64,000 bases of DNA from Thiocapsa roseilacustris (GTDB taxonomy: Bacteria > Pseudomonadota > Gammaproteobacteria > Chromatiales > Chromatiaceae): assembly GCF_041903755.1 (NCBI RefSeq), contig NZ_JBBWVE010000031.1, forward strand, positions 1 through 64,000, written 5' to 3'. Positions 28,878 through 37,870 of this stretch are shown here, one piece after another (position 1 is the first letter of the stretch; every line of letters starts with the position of its first letter). The position numbers and the translations under genes are program-made. Below the pieces are notes generated by a model. It was not told the origin of the DNA. It worked only from the letters and a program-made list of their open reading frames with translations, and did not search any database.

Positions 28878-29371
28878 GCGTCGTGGCGCCCCGGACAGTC
28901 CCGAACGACATCCGCGACGAGGCGCGAGCGCCAAAGATAGAACGGCACCGCGAGACTCAGTAGCAGCGAGGCCAAGAGAGTCTCGTCGATCGCATCGCGC
29001 AGCGGCAGGCTCGAGCCTGCCAAGGTCGCGACCAAGAGACCGAGATATATGAGGATCGACAGCGTGAGGATCTCCCGTGCCCGTCGCCAGATCCGGCGCA
29101 CCCAGCTCGGACAGGGTCGCCGCCGTCGGAATCCCGCTGCCATGACGAGGGCGGCCGGGAGATCGGCGAAGATGAACTCGGGTCGCACGAGATTGCGTAG
29201 TATTTCGATCTCTTCCCCGGTCGTCGGCAGAAAGGTGATCCCCAAGAGCAGCAGATGACGCACCAGGAAGACCAGTACGAGCCAGAGCAGGATCGGTGTC
29301 TTCAGGAGCAGGTCGTCGTCGTAGCGATGGCTGGCGTAGCGCGGCCGGCGATCGGGATGCGCTAGGCTCAT
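28874..29371 (-). CDS. DUF2919 membrane protein
   Basis: This 165-residue inner-membrane protein has about four hydrophobic segments: LLWLVLVFLVRHLLLLGITF, ADLPAALVMAAGF, TLSILIYLGLLVATLA and LLASLLLSLAVPFYLW. The start MSLAHPDRRPRYASHRYDDD and the YDDDLLLKTP motif fit DUF2919. Function unknown. It is the first gene of a three-gene operon with two MFS transporters. Confidence 0.75.
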   Translation of the reverse strand: MSLAHPDRRPRYASHRYDDDLLLKTPILLWLVLVFLVRHLLLLGITFLPTTGEEIEILRNLVRPEFIFADLPAALVMAAGFRRRRPCPSWVRRIWRRAREILTLSILIYLGLLVATLAGSSLPLRDAIDETLLASLLLSLAVPFYLWRSRLVADVVRDCPGRHDA

Positions 29372-29444
29372 GACGCCCCCGCACCGGGCGACGATCGGGT
29401 ACCCGACGGGAGGTTACAGGATGCAGGTAAGCAGGCGGATGCGC

Positions 29445-29822
29445 TCAAGGCGGCGGCGCTTCGTCGAGCTGCGCATAGATGCAGTTCAACGCAGGGGTGT
29501 TCGTGCCCGTCGGGAAGAAGCTGTTGATGTCGGTCGCGTAGGTCGTTCGGTCGATGCGGCCGTAATAGAGCTTGCTGGTCTCGTCGAGGAAATAGTCGTT
29601 GTCGTCGCCGTTGCTGATGTTGATGACGTAGTTCAGGGGCTGATTGCCGAGATTAAGATGACCGCAAGCGGCGGCGATCTGATTGTAGAAACCCTCCACA
29701 CCCGGCTTTTCGATCAGGCTATCCGGTGCGACCAGGTTACCGCCGCAACCGAACAGCGCCAGTATGACGACGCCGGTCATCACCAGAGTGGTCCGCACGC
29801 GCAAGTGCTCGAGTGTTTGCAT
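29445..29822 (-). CDS. Small predicted lipoprotein
   Basis: This 125-residue protein begins with a signal peptide ending in the lipobox LALFGC (Cys at about 26), so it is probably membrane-anchored. The mature part contains GFYNQIAAACGHLNLGNQPL, suggesting a small structured domain with two or three cysteines, and an acidic DDNDYFLDET segment. I recognise no family. A GAGG ribosome site precedes the ATG, and the gene follows the 82-residue gene by 24 bp. Confidence 0.68.
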   Translation of the reverse strand: MQTLEHLRVRTTLVMTGVVILALFGCGGNLVAPDSLIEKPGVEGFYNQIAAACGHLNLGNQPLNYVINISNGDDNDYFLDETSKLYYGRIDRTTYATDINSFFPTGTNTPALNCIYAQLDEAPPP

Positions 29823-29846
29823 GATTCGTTTTCCTCAGGTTGACAC

Positions 29847-30095
29847 TCATCGAATCCAGCTTGGGTCGAACGGATCGGGCTGAAACGCGCGATATTTGGC
29901 GACACCGTACGCCAAGTGATGCACGGACTGAAGGAAATTCAGCTCCGCCCAGGCATCGAGGGGCCAACCGGTCCGGTCTCCGCGTTTGTCGAGCATAAGA
30001 TCGGAGAACATCGCGTCGAATGCGTCCGGGTCGCCCCAAGCGAGTCGAAGGCGTTCGATGACATGTGGAAACCTCTCCTCCAAAACGGAGACCAT
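29847..30095 (-). CDS. Small hypothetical protein (82 aa)
   Basis: An 82-residue protein with a clear GAGGAG ribosome site upstream. It is amphipathic and aromatic-rich (ERFPHVIERLRLAWGDPDAF, WAELNFLQSVHHLAYGVAKY, ending FDPSWIR). No signal peptide or known domain is recognised. It forms a two-gene unit with the lipoprotein gene. Confidence 0.65.
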   Translation of the reverse strand: MVSVLEERFPHVIERLRLAWGDPDAFDAMFSDLMLDKRGDRTGWPLDAWAELNFLQSVHHLAYGVAKYRAFQPDPFDPSWIR

Positions 30096-30453
30096 GGCCG
30101 TCGCTCCTCAATGGTGCGCGTCGCTCGCGGAGATCGACTTCGGTGGATTCGATCCAAGGCCCGGGGTTCGCCCGGCGCCTGGTCCTCCCGGGTTCGAGAT
30201 ACGGTGCCCGAATCTTCTGCGTGCGCCCCGGTCGCCGTATTCTCGCGAGCGGTGGCTCCGGCCGTGATGAAGCATTCCGCGAGCCAAATCAAAATTCGCA
30301 GCTAACTTTTTGAACTTAAAAGTAATGTCTTGCCTCTGTCGAATGCTGTCGGTGAGTTGCCGAACATGGATCGTGCCGATGTGACCCGAATGGTCAGCGT
30401 CGCGCGTCGCGCCCGAGATCCGACTCGGCCATACCTGCGGTGTGCGGAGCGCC
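30096..30453. other. Gene-free stretch
   Basis: About 360 bp with no convincing reading frame. It contains an AT-rich segment near 30300-30330 that could hold the promoter for the leftward gene pair at 29445-30095. No repeats of the families found elsewhere are seen. Confidence 0.5.
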
Positions 30454-31503
30454 TCACTCGTCGGCGATCGACACGTTCTTGCCCGCTGCCGTGAGCTCGG
30501 CGGTCTTCACGTCGATATAGTCGAACGGGCTGCCGGGGTAACGCTCGTAGTGGCGGCCGGCGACATACTCCAAGACGCCGCCGAAGTGGTAGCGGTAGAG
30601 CAGGCTCTCGATACGGGTGATCTCGCGTCCCCGGTCGAACAGCACGATGCTCGGGGTGTATTGGATACCCATAGACGCAGCGAGTGCTTTTGGTGTGGTT
30701 GCGTTGCCCATGGGGTCGATGATGGGTGCCTCCGAGCGGGTGTCGAGGCGCACGAGGGTCAGACCCTTCAGGATCTCCAGGATCTCGGGGTCGGCCAAAT
30801 GGCCGTCGTGAAGGGCATCGCAGGCCACGCAGGCGACGTCCTCGAACAAGAGCGCGAGTGGGCGATCGGCGACGCTCGCGAGATCGTCGATCTTCTGGAT
30901 CTGCGGATGCTCTCGGAAGCTGTACACCTCGCTCGGGCGTTTCGCGGCGGCATAGTCGTTTAAGGTCTGTTGCAGGTAGGCGCGTTCATGCACGTAGTCG
31001 AGGACGACCTTGAAGTCATCGCGATTGCGATAGCCGCTGACCCGCGCGACAGGGCGGTTGGATGCGTCCAGAAAGACGACGGTCGGGGTGAAGCGCACCT
31101 GATAGAGCTCCGCGAGCTCTTTTTCGGACATCGACATCTCCTCGGTCACGGCGACCTCGCGATCGCCCTTCGTGTTCAGGGCGATGACGTCGAAATGTTC
31201 CTGGATGAAATCGCGATAGGGCGCCGTCGCGAAATTCTCTTGTACCAGCTTGTAGCAGTAGGGGCAGCCGTTCATTTCCATGACGAGGATGACGTGCTTG
31301 CCGGATTCCGCGGCCTCGCTCACGTCCTCGGGGAGGTCGAGAAAACTCTCTTTGAACCAGCTCGGATGGCTAAGTATCTTGGCGCCCGTGACTTCGCCGG
31401 TCGGGGCCTGGTCCTGCGCGGCGGCGGGGACTGCGCAGAGGGCCGCAAGCACCGCGCAAAGCGGCAAAAGCCTTGTCGGGGATTTCGGTGTCGTGACGAG
31501 CAT
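30454..31503 (-). CDS. Periplasmic thioredoxin-fold protein with two domains
   Basis: This 349-residue protein has a signal peptide (LLPLCAVLAALCAVPAAAQ, cleavage after about 29). The first thioredoxin-like domain carries the CPYC redox motif (MEMNGCPYCYKLVQENF) and a cis-proline segment RFTPTVVFLD. The second has CVAC (FEDVACVACDALHDG) and YTPSIVLFD, so it may be redox-active too. The first domain is SoxW/DsbE-like. It could reduce periplasmic or Sox-system proteins; that is inference. It is divergent from the GDT1-family gene. Confidence 0.83.
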   Translation of the reverse strand: MLVTTPKSPTRLLPLCAVLAALCAVPAAAQDQAPTGEVTGAKILSHPSWFKESFLDLPEDVSEAAESGKHVILVMEMNGCPYCYKLVQENFATAPYRDFIQEHFDVIALNTKGDREVAVTEEMSMSEKELAELYQVRFTPTVVFLDASNRPVARVSGYRNRDDFKVVLDYVHERAYLQQTLNDYAAAKRPSEVYSFREHPQIQKIDDLASVADRPLALLFEDVACVACDALHDGHLADPEILEILKGLTLVRLDTRSEAPIIDPMGNATTPKALAASMGIQYTPSIVLFDRGREITRIESLLYRYHFGGVLEYVAGRHYERYPGSPFDYIDVKTAELTAAGKNVSIADE

Positions 31504-31680
31504 CGAGAACGTCTCCTGTAGGGTGCGGTCGATAGTGGATCCTAACCGGGAGGGCGGTTGCCGGGAAAGGCTCGGTCACGGCATGATGGCGATTCGTCTC
31601 CTGCAACCGCGCCGAGGCGCCTTGCCTCCCATCAGTTAACGCCGGCAAAGTCAACCCAGCACGAAATGGAGGGCATTGCG

Positions 31681-32277
31681 GTGAGCGATCTTGTCCTGTC
31701 CGAGCTCTCCGGGTGGCTGTGGGCCGCAGTCACGACCTTCGGCGTGATCTTTCTTGCCGAGCTTGGCGATAAATCCCAGTTGGTCTGCATGACCTTGGCG
31801 GCCCGTCATCGTCGATGGCCCGTCTTGATCGGGGCGGTGACGGCCTTCGTTGTCTTGAACACCCTTGCCGTCGTTTTCGGCGTAGGCCTCGCGCAGTGGA
31901 TTCCGGAGCGCGTTCTGGCTGGCGTCGTCGCCATCCTGTTCGCGGTCTTCGGGGTGCTCGCGCTGCGCGCCGAAGAGGCCGACGAGGACGCGCCGCAGCG
32001 CAGCTGGAGCCACAACAGCATCGTCTTGGCGACCTTCTCGATGATCTTTCTTGCAGAGATGGGCGATAAGACCCAGCTTGCGGTCGCGGGTTTGGCGGTC
32101 ACCCTGCCGCCCGTCGCGGTTTGGACCGGTGCAACCCTGGCGTTGGCGCTGACCTCCGCGCTCGGCGTCTGGGTCGGATGCCGCCTGTTGCAGGTCATGC
32201 CGCTGCATCGCTTGCATCAACTGAGCGGGGTGTTGTTTCTCGTCCTCGCCGGCCTCGCGCTGACACGCGTGTTTTGA
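31681..32277 (+). CDS. TMEM165/GDT1 family cation exporter
   Basis: This 198-residue membrane protein contains the two family repeats, ELGDKSQ (first half) and EMGDKTQ (second half), each in a helix of the ExGDKT/S type. Members move Mn2+ or Ca2+. The GTG at 31681 is preferred because GGAGG lies 8 nt before it; an ATG at 31666 overlaps that site. It converges with the dolichol-kinase-like gene immediately downstream (stop to stop). Confidence 0.88.
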   Translation: MSDLVLSELSGWLWAAVTTFGVIFLAELGDKSQLVCMTLAARHRRWPVLIGAVTAFVVLNTLAVVFGVGLAQWIPERVLAGVVAILFAVFGVLALRAEEADEDAPQRSWSHNSIVLATFSMIFLAEMGDKTQLAVAGLAVTLPPVAVWTGATLALALTSALGVWVGCRLLQVMPLHRLHQLSGVLFLVLAGLALTRVF

Positions 32278-32970
32278 TCACACCAAAGGACCCACGTAGG
32301 TCCCGAGGAGAAGCACCGCCGATGCGGCGACCGTGATCAGCACGTTGTCGTCGATGGGGCCGAGCTCGTAGCGCTCGATCCAGGTCGCCACGATCGCCGA
32401 GATCAGGCCCCAGACCGGGATGGCGGGCTCGGCGAGCCCGCCGATGACCCAGCCCATAGGCGCGCAGACAATCAGCATGAAGACATTGCCGATCGGACTC
32501 TTGGAGCGGCGGCGCACCAGTAGGTTGCGCGCGATCCCGGTCACCCCGTCGCCGAAGGCCATGTAGAGTGCCGGGAGGATGGCGAGCCAGGGGTTGTCGA
32601 GCAGCCACCACAGGAGCGAAACCGACAGGGCCCACATGAGCGCGAACTTGACGTCGTTGCGGTTCTCTTCGGTCTGAAACCAGTAAAACCGCAGACCGGT
32701 GGCATGGGCGCCGTACGTCAGCAGTGTCAGTAAGAGCCCGCAGATCAGCGGATACCATGGGCTGGTGAAGACCAGCGGGACCATCAAGGATCCGACGCCG
32801 CCGGCCAGCATGTGTACGATCTTGCGGTTGTAGTAGACCGCGCGGATCGGCTCCATGCCCCGGGCGACCATGGCCCGGTAAGGAGTCCGGGTCACGAAGA
32901 TGACCGCGAGGACGTAGAGGCTGAGGCCGGCGGCCCAGAGCAATTCGTAAAGCTCGGCAACAGAGCTCAT
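32278..32970 (-). CDS. Diacylglycerol/polyprenol (dolichol) kinase family membrane protein
   Basis: This 230-residue polytopic protein shows NRKIVHMLAGGVGSLMVP near 48-65, the KxxHM-type motif of the phosphatidate cytidylyltransferase/SEC59 group, and FGDGVTGIARNLLVRRRSKSPIGN, a GD..TG...R motif. It probably acts on a lipid alcohol in the inner membrane. The exact substrate is unknown. It is divergent from znuA; their shared upstream region contains a Zur-box-like site. Confidence 0.78.
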   Translation of the reverse strand: MSSVAELYELLWAAGLSLYVLAVIFVTRTPYRAMVARGMEPIRAVYYNRKIVHMLAGGVGSLMVPLVFTSPWYPLICGLLLTLLTYGAHATGLRFYWFQTEENRNDVKFALMWALSVSLLWWLLDNPWLAILPALYMAFGDGVTGIARNLLVRRRSKSPIGNVFMLIVCAPMGWVIGGLAEPAIPVWGLISAIVATWIERYELGPIDDNVLITVAASAVLLLGTYVGPLV

Positions 32971-33062
32971 GGCAGGCTTCCTTCCGTCGACCGATCATGA
33001 CGACAGTGTATCCGAGGTCGGTCTGATCACGGGAGGCGCCGATTCTCTAGTCAGGCAGTACG

Positions 33063-33079
33063 AGACGTTATATTGTACC
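33063..33079. promoter_or_regulatory. Zur-box-like operator upstream of znuA
   Basis: AGACGTTATATTGTACC is an imperfect match to the gammaproteobacterial Zur box core GTTATRTTATAAC. It lies about 45 bp before znuA, and zur is the fourth gene of the same operon, so autoregulation is plausible. Confidence 0.6.
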
Positions 33080-33121
33080 CAGCGGCTTGACGATGACCGA
33101 TCCAACGAGGGCAATCCACCG

Positions 33122-33988
33122 ATGCTGCGTCGCCTCTTCTTGATTCTGCTCTTGACCCCCGGCCTCGCGCACGCGAAGGATCCGCGGACGGTCTTCGTCA
33201 CGGTGGCCCCGCTGGAGACCTTCGTGTCGCGCATCGGGGGTGACCATGTCCGCGTCGACGCCTTGGTGCGGCCCGGCCAAGACCCGCATGCCTACGAGCC
33301 GACCGCGCGCCAGATCGCCGCCTTGGCCAATGCCGATCTCTACGTGCGTGTCGGTGTGGGCTTCGAGGATGCCTGGATGCCGCGCCTGTTGGCTGCAAAT
33401 CCCGGCATGCGTGTGCTCGATGCTCGAGACGGCCTCGAGGTGCGCCGAAAGGATGCGGGGCACGACCACGACGACCATGGTCATGGCCATGATCACGGCG
33501 ACTTCGACCCCCATGTCTGGACGAGCCCCGCTCGCGTGAAGATCATGGGCGCCCGAATCCGCGATGCGCTGGCCGATCTGGCCCCGGAGTACGCCGCGGA
33601 CTTCGCCGCCAACGACGCTCGCTTTGCCGCCGACTTGGACGCACTCGATACCGAGATTCGCGCGCGACTCTCGGGTGTGGAGAACCGCCGATTCATGGTG
33701 TACCACCCGGCTTGGGGCTACTTCGCCGAGGACTACGATCTGGAGCAGGTCGCGATCGAGCGCGAGGGCAAGGAGCCGGGTGCGCGTGCCTTGACCGGCA
33801 TGATCGAGCAGGCTCGGCGGGAAGGCATTCGGGTCATCTTCGTGCAGCCTCAGCTCAACCCGGCGTCGGCCGAGCAGGTCGCGCGATCGATCGGCGGACA
33901 GGTTGCCGTTATCGACCCCTTGTCGGGCGATTATTTCGAGAATCTTCGGCAGGTTGCCGAGCTCATTGCGGGGGCCGGCGCGCCATGA
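33122..33988 (+). CDS. znuA: Zinc ABC transporter substrate-binding protein ZnuA
   Basis: This 288-residue protein has a signal peptide (cleaved after AHA at about 18) and is periplasmic. It has the metal ligands of cluster A-I proteins: H56 (QDPHAYEP), H131 (DPHVWTSP), a His in VYHPAWGYF and an Asp in IDPLSGDY. Between the first two lies a His/Asp-rich loop, HDHDDHGHGHDHGDFD at about 114-129, typical of zinc-specific ZnuA. The ATG at 33122 is the only start giving a signal peptide. znuC starts in its stop codon. Confidence 0.93.
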   Translation: MLRRLFLILLLTPGLAHAKDPRTVFVTVAPLETFVSRIGGDHVRVDALVRPGQDPHAYEPTARQIAALANADLYVRVGVGFEDAWMPRLLAANPGMRVLDARDGLEVRRKDAGHDHDDHGHGHDHGDFDPHVWTSPARVKIMGARIRDALADLAPEYAADFAANDARFAADLDALDTEIRARLSGVENRRFMVYHPAWGYFAEDYDLEQVAIEREGKEPGARALTGMIEQARREGIRVIFVQPQLNPASAEQVARSIGGQVAVIDPLSGDYFENLRQVAELIAGAGAP

Positions 33989-34779
33989 TCCCCGGCAGCG
34001 ATGAGCTGCAGGCGGCATTGCCCAAGCAACCGGTCATCGCGATCCGGGGTCTCGGCTTCTCCTATGGCGAGTCGCCTGTCCTCGAGGGTGTCGATCTGGA
34101 GATCCTCGACGGCGAGTTCGTCGGTCTGGTCGGGCCCAATGCGGGCGGCAAGAGCACGCTCCTGAAACTTGTGCTCGGACTCCTGGAGCCGCAGCAGGGC
34201 AGCATTCGGGTTCTCGGACAGGCGCCGCGCCACGCGGTGCGACGCGTCGGCTATGTGCCCCAGTTTCCGACCTTTCCGCGGGACTTCCCGATCTCCGTCG
34301 AGCAGGTGGTCCTGACCGGACGGCTCGGCTTCGGGCCGATGCTCGGTTGGTACCGCTCGAACGACCGCACCGCAGCGCGCCAAGCGCTTGCCGAGGTCGA
34401 AGCGCTGGATCTGGCGCGTCGGCGCATCGGGACCCTCTCGGGTGGCCAGCTGCAGCGTGTTCTGCTCGCCCGCGCACTGGTCGCCGAGCCGCTGATCCTG
34501 ATCCTCGACGAGCCTACGGCCAACATCGACCAACGTATGGAAGGCGATATCTTCGACTTGCTCGCGCGACTCAACGCACGCCTGACCATCCTGGTCGTCT
34601 CGCACGACATCGCCTTTATTTCGGGCTTTGTCGATCGTGTCGCCTGCCTCAACCGCACCCTCGTCTGCCATACGACCGAACGCGTCGATGGCGACCTGAT
34701 CCACCAGCTTTACGGCGACAATATCCGACACGTCGCTCACGCCGGATCCGGGCACGAGCTCGCCCATCATAGGCACTGA
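33985..34779 (+). CDS. znuC: Zinc ABC transporter ATPase ZnuC
   Basis: This 264-residue ABC ATPase has Walker A GPNAGGKST near 50-58, signature LSGGQLQRVLLARAL, Walker B LILILDEPTANID and switch His in VVSHDIAF. It energises zinc uptake with ZnuB. The gene overlaps znuA by 4 bp and is followed after 4 bp by znuB, a standard znu operon order. Confidence 0.93.
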   Translation: MIPGSDELQAALPKQPVIAIRGLGFSYGESPVLEGVDLEILDGEFVGLVGPNAGGKSTLLKLVLGLLEPQQGSIRVLGQAPRHAVRRVGYVPQFPTFPRDFPISVEQVVLTGRLGFGPMLGWYRSNDRTAARQALAEVEALDLARRRIGTLSGGQLQRVLLARALVAEPLILILDEPTANIDQRMEGDIFDLLARLNARLTILVVSHDIAFISGFVDRVACLNRTLVCHTTERVDGDLIHQLYGDNIRHVAHAGSGHELAHHRH

Positions 34780-34783
34780 TCCC

Positions 34784-35644
34784 ATGCAGGATTTCATCCA
34801 GGCGCTCGGCCAACACGCCTTCCTGCAAACCGCCCTGCTGGCAGGACTCCTCGCCAGCCTCGGCTGCGGCGTGATCGGTACCTTCGTGGTGGTCAAGCGC
34901 ATTGCCTTCATGGCCGGCGGAATCGCCCACTCGGTCTTGGGCGGTATGGGTGCTGCGCTCTATTTCGGCTTCGACCCCTTGCTCGGCGCGCTCGCCGCCG
35001 CCGTGCTCTCGGCCTTGCTGATCGGCGGGGTACGGCTTGCTTGGAACGCGCAGGAGGACACCCTGATCGGCGCGCTCTGGGCGATCGGCATGGCGATCGG
35101 GATCCTCTTTATCGCCAAGACGCCCGGCTATACGACCGATCTCATGAGCTTTCTGTTCGGGAACATCCTGCTGGTTCCGCGCCGCGAGCTTTGGTTCATG
35201 GCCGGGCTTGATCTGGTTCTGCTGATCACGGTGATGCTCTTCTACCGGCAGTTACTCGCCGTGACCTTCGACGAGGAGTTCGCCCGCCTGCGCGGCGTGC
35301 CCGTCGCCTTCTTCTATCTCCTTCTGCTGTGCTTGGTGGCGGTAACCGTGGTCTTGCTGATCCAGGTCGTCGGCCTGATCCTCGTGATCGCGCTGCTGAC
35401 CCTTCCGGCGGCGATCGCCGGTCATTACGTCCACTCACTCGGCGGTATGATGCTGATCGCGACCCTGCTCGGCGGGGTCTTCACCTCCGCGGGCTTGGCA
35501 CTCTCCTACGGGCCGGACCTGCCCGCGGGACCGACCATGATCTTGCTGGCCGGGAGCGTTTATGTCGTCTCCGCCGTGCTCAGCCGCTTTCTTGCGCGGC
35601 ACCGAGTACGGCGACGTGCGCCGGTGATCGAAGCGGGAGGATGA
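34784..35644 (+). CDS. znuB: Zinc ABC transporter permease ZnuB
   Basis: This 286-residue ABC-3 family permease has about 8 transmembrane segments. Family features include GTFVVVKRIAFMAGGIAHSVLGG, LFGNILLVPRRELW and FARLRGVPVAFFYLLLL. It forms the membrane channel with ZnuC and takes zinc from ZnuA. It ends 4 bp before zur. Confidence 0.93.
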   Translation: MQDFIQALGQHAFLQTALLAGLLASLGCGVIGTFVVVKRIAFMAGGIAHSVLGGMGAALYFGFDPLLGALAAAVLSALLIGGVRLAWNAQEDTLIGALWAIGMAIGILFIAKTPGYTTDLMSFLFGNILLVPRRELWFMAGLDLVLLITVMLFYRQLLAVTFDEEFARLRGVPVAFFYLLLLCLVAVTVVLLIQVVGLILVIALLTLPAAIAGHYVHSLGGMMLIATLLGGVFTSAGLALSYGPDLPAGPTMILLAGSVYVVSAVLSRFLARHRVRRRAPVIEAGG

Positions 35645-35648
35645 GCGG

Positions 35649-36101
35649 ATGAAGTCGATATCCGAGAACACAGTGCTCGATCGCGCCGACGCCCTCTGTC
35701 GGGCACGCGGTGTGAGACTCACCGCCCAGCGGCGCCGAGTCCTCGCGATTCTCTGCGCCTCGCCCCGTCCGTTGGGTGCCTACGAGATCCTCGATGCTAT
35801 GCGCGAAGGCTCCCGCACACTGGCCCCGCCGACCGTCTATCGCGCGCTCGACTTTCTTCTCGAGCAGGGTCTGGTGCATAAGCTCGAGAGCCTGCATGCC
35901 TTCGTCGGCTGCAACCATCCTGAGCATCCGCATTCGAGTCAGTTTCTCATCTGCAACAGCTGTGGCGAGGTCACCGAGCTCGAGGACGAGGCGATCGCAC
36001 GCAGCCTCGGCTGCGCGGCCAGCGTGAGCGGTTTTCAACCGCAGCGGCGGGTTGTCGAGGTGATCGGGATCTGTGCAGGGTGTGTGCAGAAAGGGCGCTG
36101 A
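35649..36101 (+). CDS. zur: Zinc uptake regulator Zur (Fur family)
   Basis: This 150-residue Fur-family repressor has a winged-helix domain (VRLTAQRRRVLAIL, PPTVYRALDFLLEQGLVHKL) and structural zinc site cysteines C102, C105, C142 and C145 (ICNSCG, ICAGC). The segment GCNHPEHPHSS is the regulatory metal-binding region typical of Zur. Its position as last gene of znuACB supports zinc and not iron control. A repeat begins right after its stop. Confidence 0.92.
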   Translation: MKSISENTVLDRADALCRARGVRLTAQRRRVLAILCASPRPLGAYEILDAMREGSRTLAPPTVYRALDFLLEQGLVHKLESLHAFVGCNHPEHPHSSQFLICNSCGEVTELEDEAIARSLGCAASVSGFQPQRRVVEVIGICAGCVQKGR

Positions 36102-36166
36102 GGCGATTTCCGGAAACGGATCTACCGGCAGAGCCGAAAGCAGGACAAGTGGTGGCAGGCTCTACT
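36102..36166. repeat. GGCGATTTCCGGAA element, copy 2
   Basis: Begins one base after the zur TGA and matches copy 1 (22477-22540) along its length: ATCTACCGGCAGAGCCG, GGACAAGTGG, GGCTCTACT. CGTTGT hexamers follow. Confidence 0.88.
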
Positions 36167-36250
36167 CGTTGTCGTTGTCGTTGTCGTTGTCGTGTTCGTC
36201 CGGAATCCGATTACGACAACGACAACGACAACGACAACGATTGGATTCGG
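36167..36250. repeat. Inverted CGTTGT / ACAACG hexamer arrays
   Basis: Four CGTTGT units (36167-36193) face ATTACGACAACG-type units (36210-36240), flanked by CCGGAATCCGATTACG and ATTGGATTCGG. The pair can form a hairpin in the zrgA leader. Confidence 0.9.
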
Positions 36251-36295
36251 TGGTCAACCTATTTCTGACACGTCACTCATTCTCAAGGAGTCAGT

Positions 36296-36901
36296 ATGAA
36301 TCAAATTCGCATCGACGCCGTCTCCTTGACGGCAATCATCATGTGTCTCGCCGTTGCGAGTGCCTCGGCCGAGGACACCGAACAGCGTCGGCAGGGCGCC
36401 CATGTCCACGGGATAGCCCACATGACGCTTGCCGCCGATGGCGACAAGGTTCTGATCGAGCTGACGAGCCCCGCGGCGAGTCTGATCGGTTTCGAGCGCG
36501 CACCGCGAACCGACGAGGAGCGCGCGACACTCGCGTTGGCCAAGGAGAATCTCATGGCCGGCGATGCCATGATCCGCCTCAACACTGAGGCCGGTTGTCG
36601 GCTGGAAACCGCGGAGATCGATGCCGAGCTCGCCGATGCCGGGCAAGGCAGCGGGGCGAAACACGCGCACACGCACGATCACGATCACGACGCCGATCAG
36701 GGCGAGGACGGGCACGCGGACTTTGTCGTGCGCTACAGCTTCGCCTGTGATCGACCCGACGCACTGGGCTCGGCCGCGCTCGGCCTCTTCTCCGGTTTCC
36801 CGGCCCTCGAGCGCGTCCTGTTTCAGTACGTGACCGCGGAGGGGCAGGGTGGGGCGGAGCTCACCCCGCGTGCGCCCGTCGTGACCTTCGTGCCGCTCTA
36901 A
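36296..36901 (+). CDS. zrgA: ZrgA-type zinc-binding protein (DUF2796)
   Basis: This 201-residue periplasmic protein has a signal peptide (ending ASASA near 23), then GAHVHGIAHMTLAADGD, a hallmark of DUF2796. An internal His/Asp-rich loop (HAHTHDHDHDADQGEDGH) lies at about 121-138. ZrgA in Vibrio assists zinc uptake with an ABC transporter. A GGAG ribosome site precedes the start. Location right after znuACB-zur supports a zinc role. The TAA stop is the end of repeat copy D. Confidence 0.88.
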   Translation: MNQIRIDAVSLTAIIMCLAVASASAEDTEQRRQGAHVHGIAHMTLAADGDKVLIELTSPAASLIGFERAPRTDEERATLALAKENLMAGDAMIRLNTEAGCRLETAEIDAELADAGQGSGAKHAHTHDHDHDADQGEDGHADFVVRYSFACDRPDALGSAALGLFSGFPALERVLFQYVTAEGQGGAELTPRAPVVTFVPL

Positions 36902-36980
36902 ACCGCGCCCGGTGTTGGGCCGGACGGTTTCAGGGCTGCGAACGCTGCGCGACAAACGCTGTTGGAGTTGGCGCAGTTTA
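36896..36980. repeat. TAAACCGCG element, copy D
   Basis: CTCTAAACCGCGCCCGGTG to GGCGCAGTTTA. The TAA at 36899-36901 is the zrgA stop codon. Confidence 0.9.
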
Positions 36981-37121
36981 GGTGAAAAATAGTTTTTCAT
37001 CATGGGGTTAAGCTTTTTCTTGCTGCGTCGGCTCCTGGGTTTCGGCGTTGTTTCGTCTGTCCTTACGGGCAAAAGGAAAGACCCGTCCCCGACTCCGCGA
37101 CCCACATAACAGGTATCGTCA

Positions 37122-37763
37122 ATGCCCTTACTCTGGGAGCTCGTCATCGCCAGCGCAGCGCTCGCGCTTCTGCTCGGCTATCACCTGTGGTACGCGCTGG
37201 AGCTGAAGCGGCGGCCGCTCGCCACCTCCCTCGGCCGCAACAACCGCATCCGCCGGCTCTGGCTGGAGCACGTCATCGCACGCGGTGCAGACATCCTCGC
37301 GGTTCAGACGCTGCGCAACTGGACCATGGCCGCGACTTTTCTCGCCTCCACGGCTATCGTGCTCGCGCTGGGACTCATGAGCGTCGCGCTCACGTCGGAC
37401 GCGCTCACGCAGCTCAAGTACGGACTCGACCCGCTCGCGAGCCAGCATGAGCACCTGACGACACTCAAGGCGCTGGCCATCGTGCTGCTGTTGCTCGGGG
37501 TGTTCATCTGCTTCACGCTGTCCCTGCGCTACTACAACCACGCCGGTTTCCTGATCAACGCCCCGCTGGACCAGGACGCGGACGTGACCATCGACACCGC
37601 CTTCCACGCCGTCAGCCGCGGCGCCGGTGCTTACAACCTGGGCATGCGCGGCTGGTACCTGGCGCTGCCGCTGATCCTGTGGCTGCTGGGGCCGCTATGG
37701 CTGCTCGGGAGCGCCGTGGTCATGACCGCGATCGTCCATCGGCTCGATCACGAGCCCGGCTAG
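37122..37763 (+). CDS. DUF599 family membrane protein
   Basis: This 213-residue protein has about four transmembrane helices and DUF599 features: YHLWYALELKRRPLATSLGRNN, then QTLRNWTMAATFLASTAIVLALG, and RYYNHAGFLINAPLDQD with GAYNLGMRGWYLALPLILWL. Function unknown. It separates the zrgA gene from the orphan ABC ATPase, together with a transposase element. Confidence 0.85.
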   Translation: MPLLWELVIASAALALLLGYHLWYALELKRRPLATSLGRNNRIRRLWLEHVIARGADILAVQTLRNWTMAATFLASTAIVLALGLMSVALTSDALTQLKYGLDPLASQHEHLTTLKALAIVLLLLGVFICFTLSLRYYNHAGFLINAPLDQDADVTIDTAFHAVSRGAGAYNLGMRGWYLALPLILWLLGPLWLLGSAVVMTAIVHRLDHEPG

Positions 37764-37870
37764 CGAGGCGAAGCCACCGGCCGACAAGGGCAAGGAGCGC
37801 CGTCTTGCGCAACCCGCTCGTTGTCGCAAGGAAACCGAAGGGCGAGGGCCGAGGAGGGCTCCTCTGTGAA

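Noticed and set aside
27651..29384. 577-residue version of the YbfB-type MFS protein
   Set aside because: The first 169 residues are the shadow of the DUF2919 gene; the GTG at 28877 gives a family-sized protein.
37040..37110. Possible riboswitch upstream of the DUF599 gene
   Set aside because: A small ACGGG...CCCGT stem is present, but I could not match any known riboswitch consensus.
36254..37147. 297-codon minus-strand frame opposite zrgA
   Set aside because: Shadow of zrgA and its flanking repeats, with no recognisable domain.
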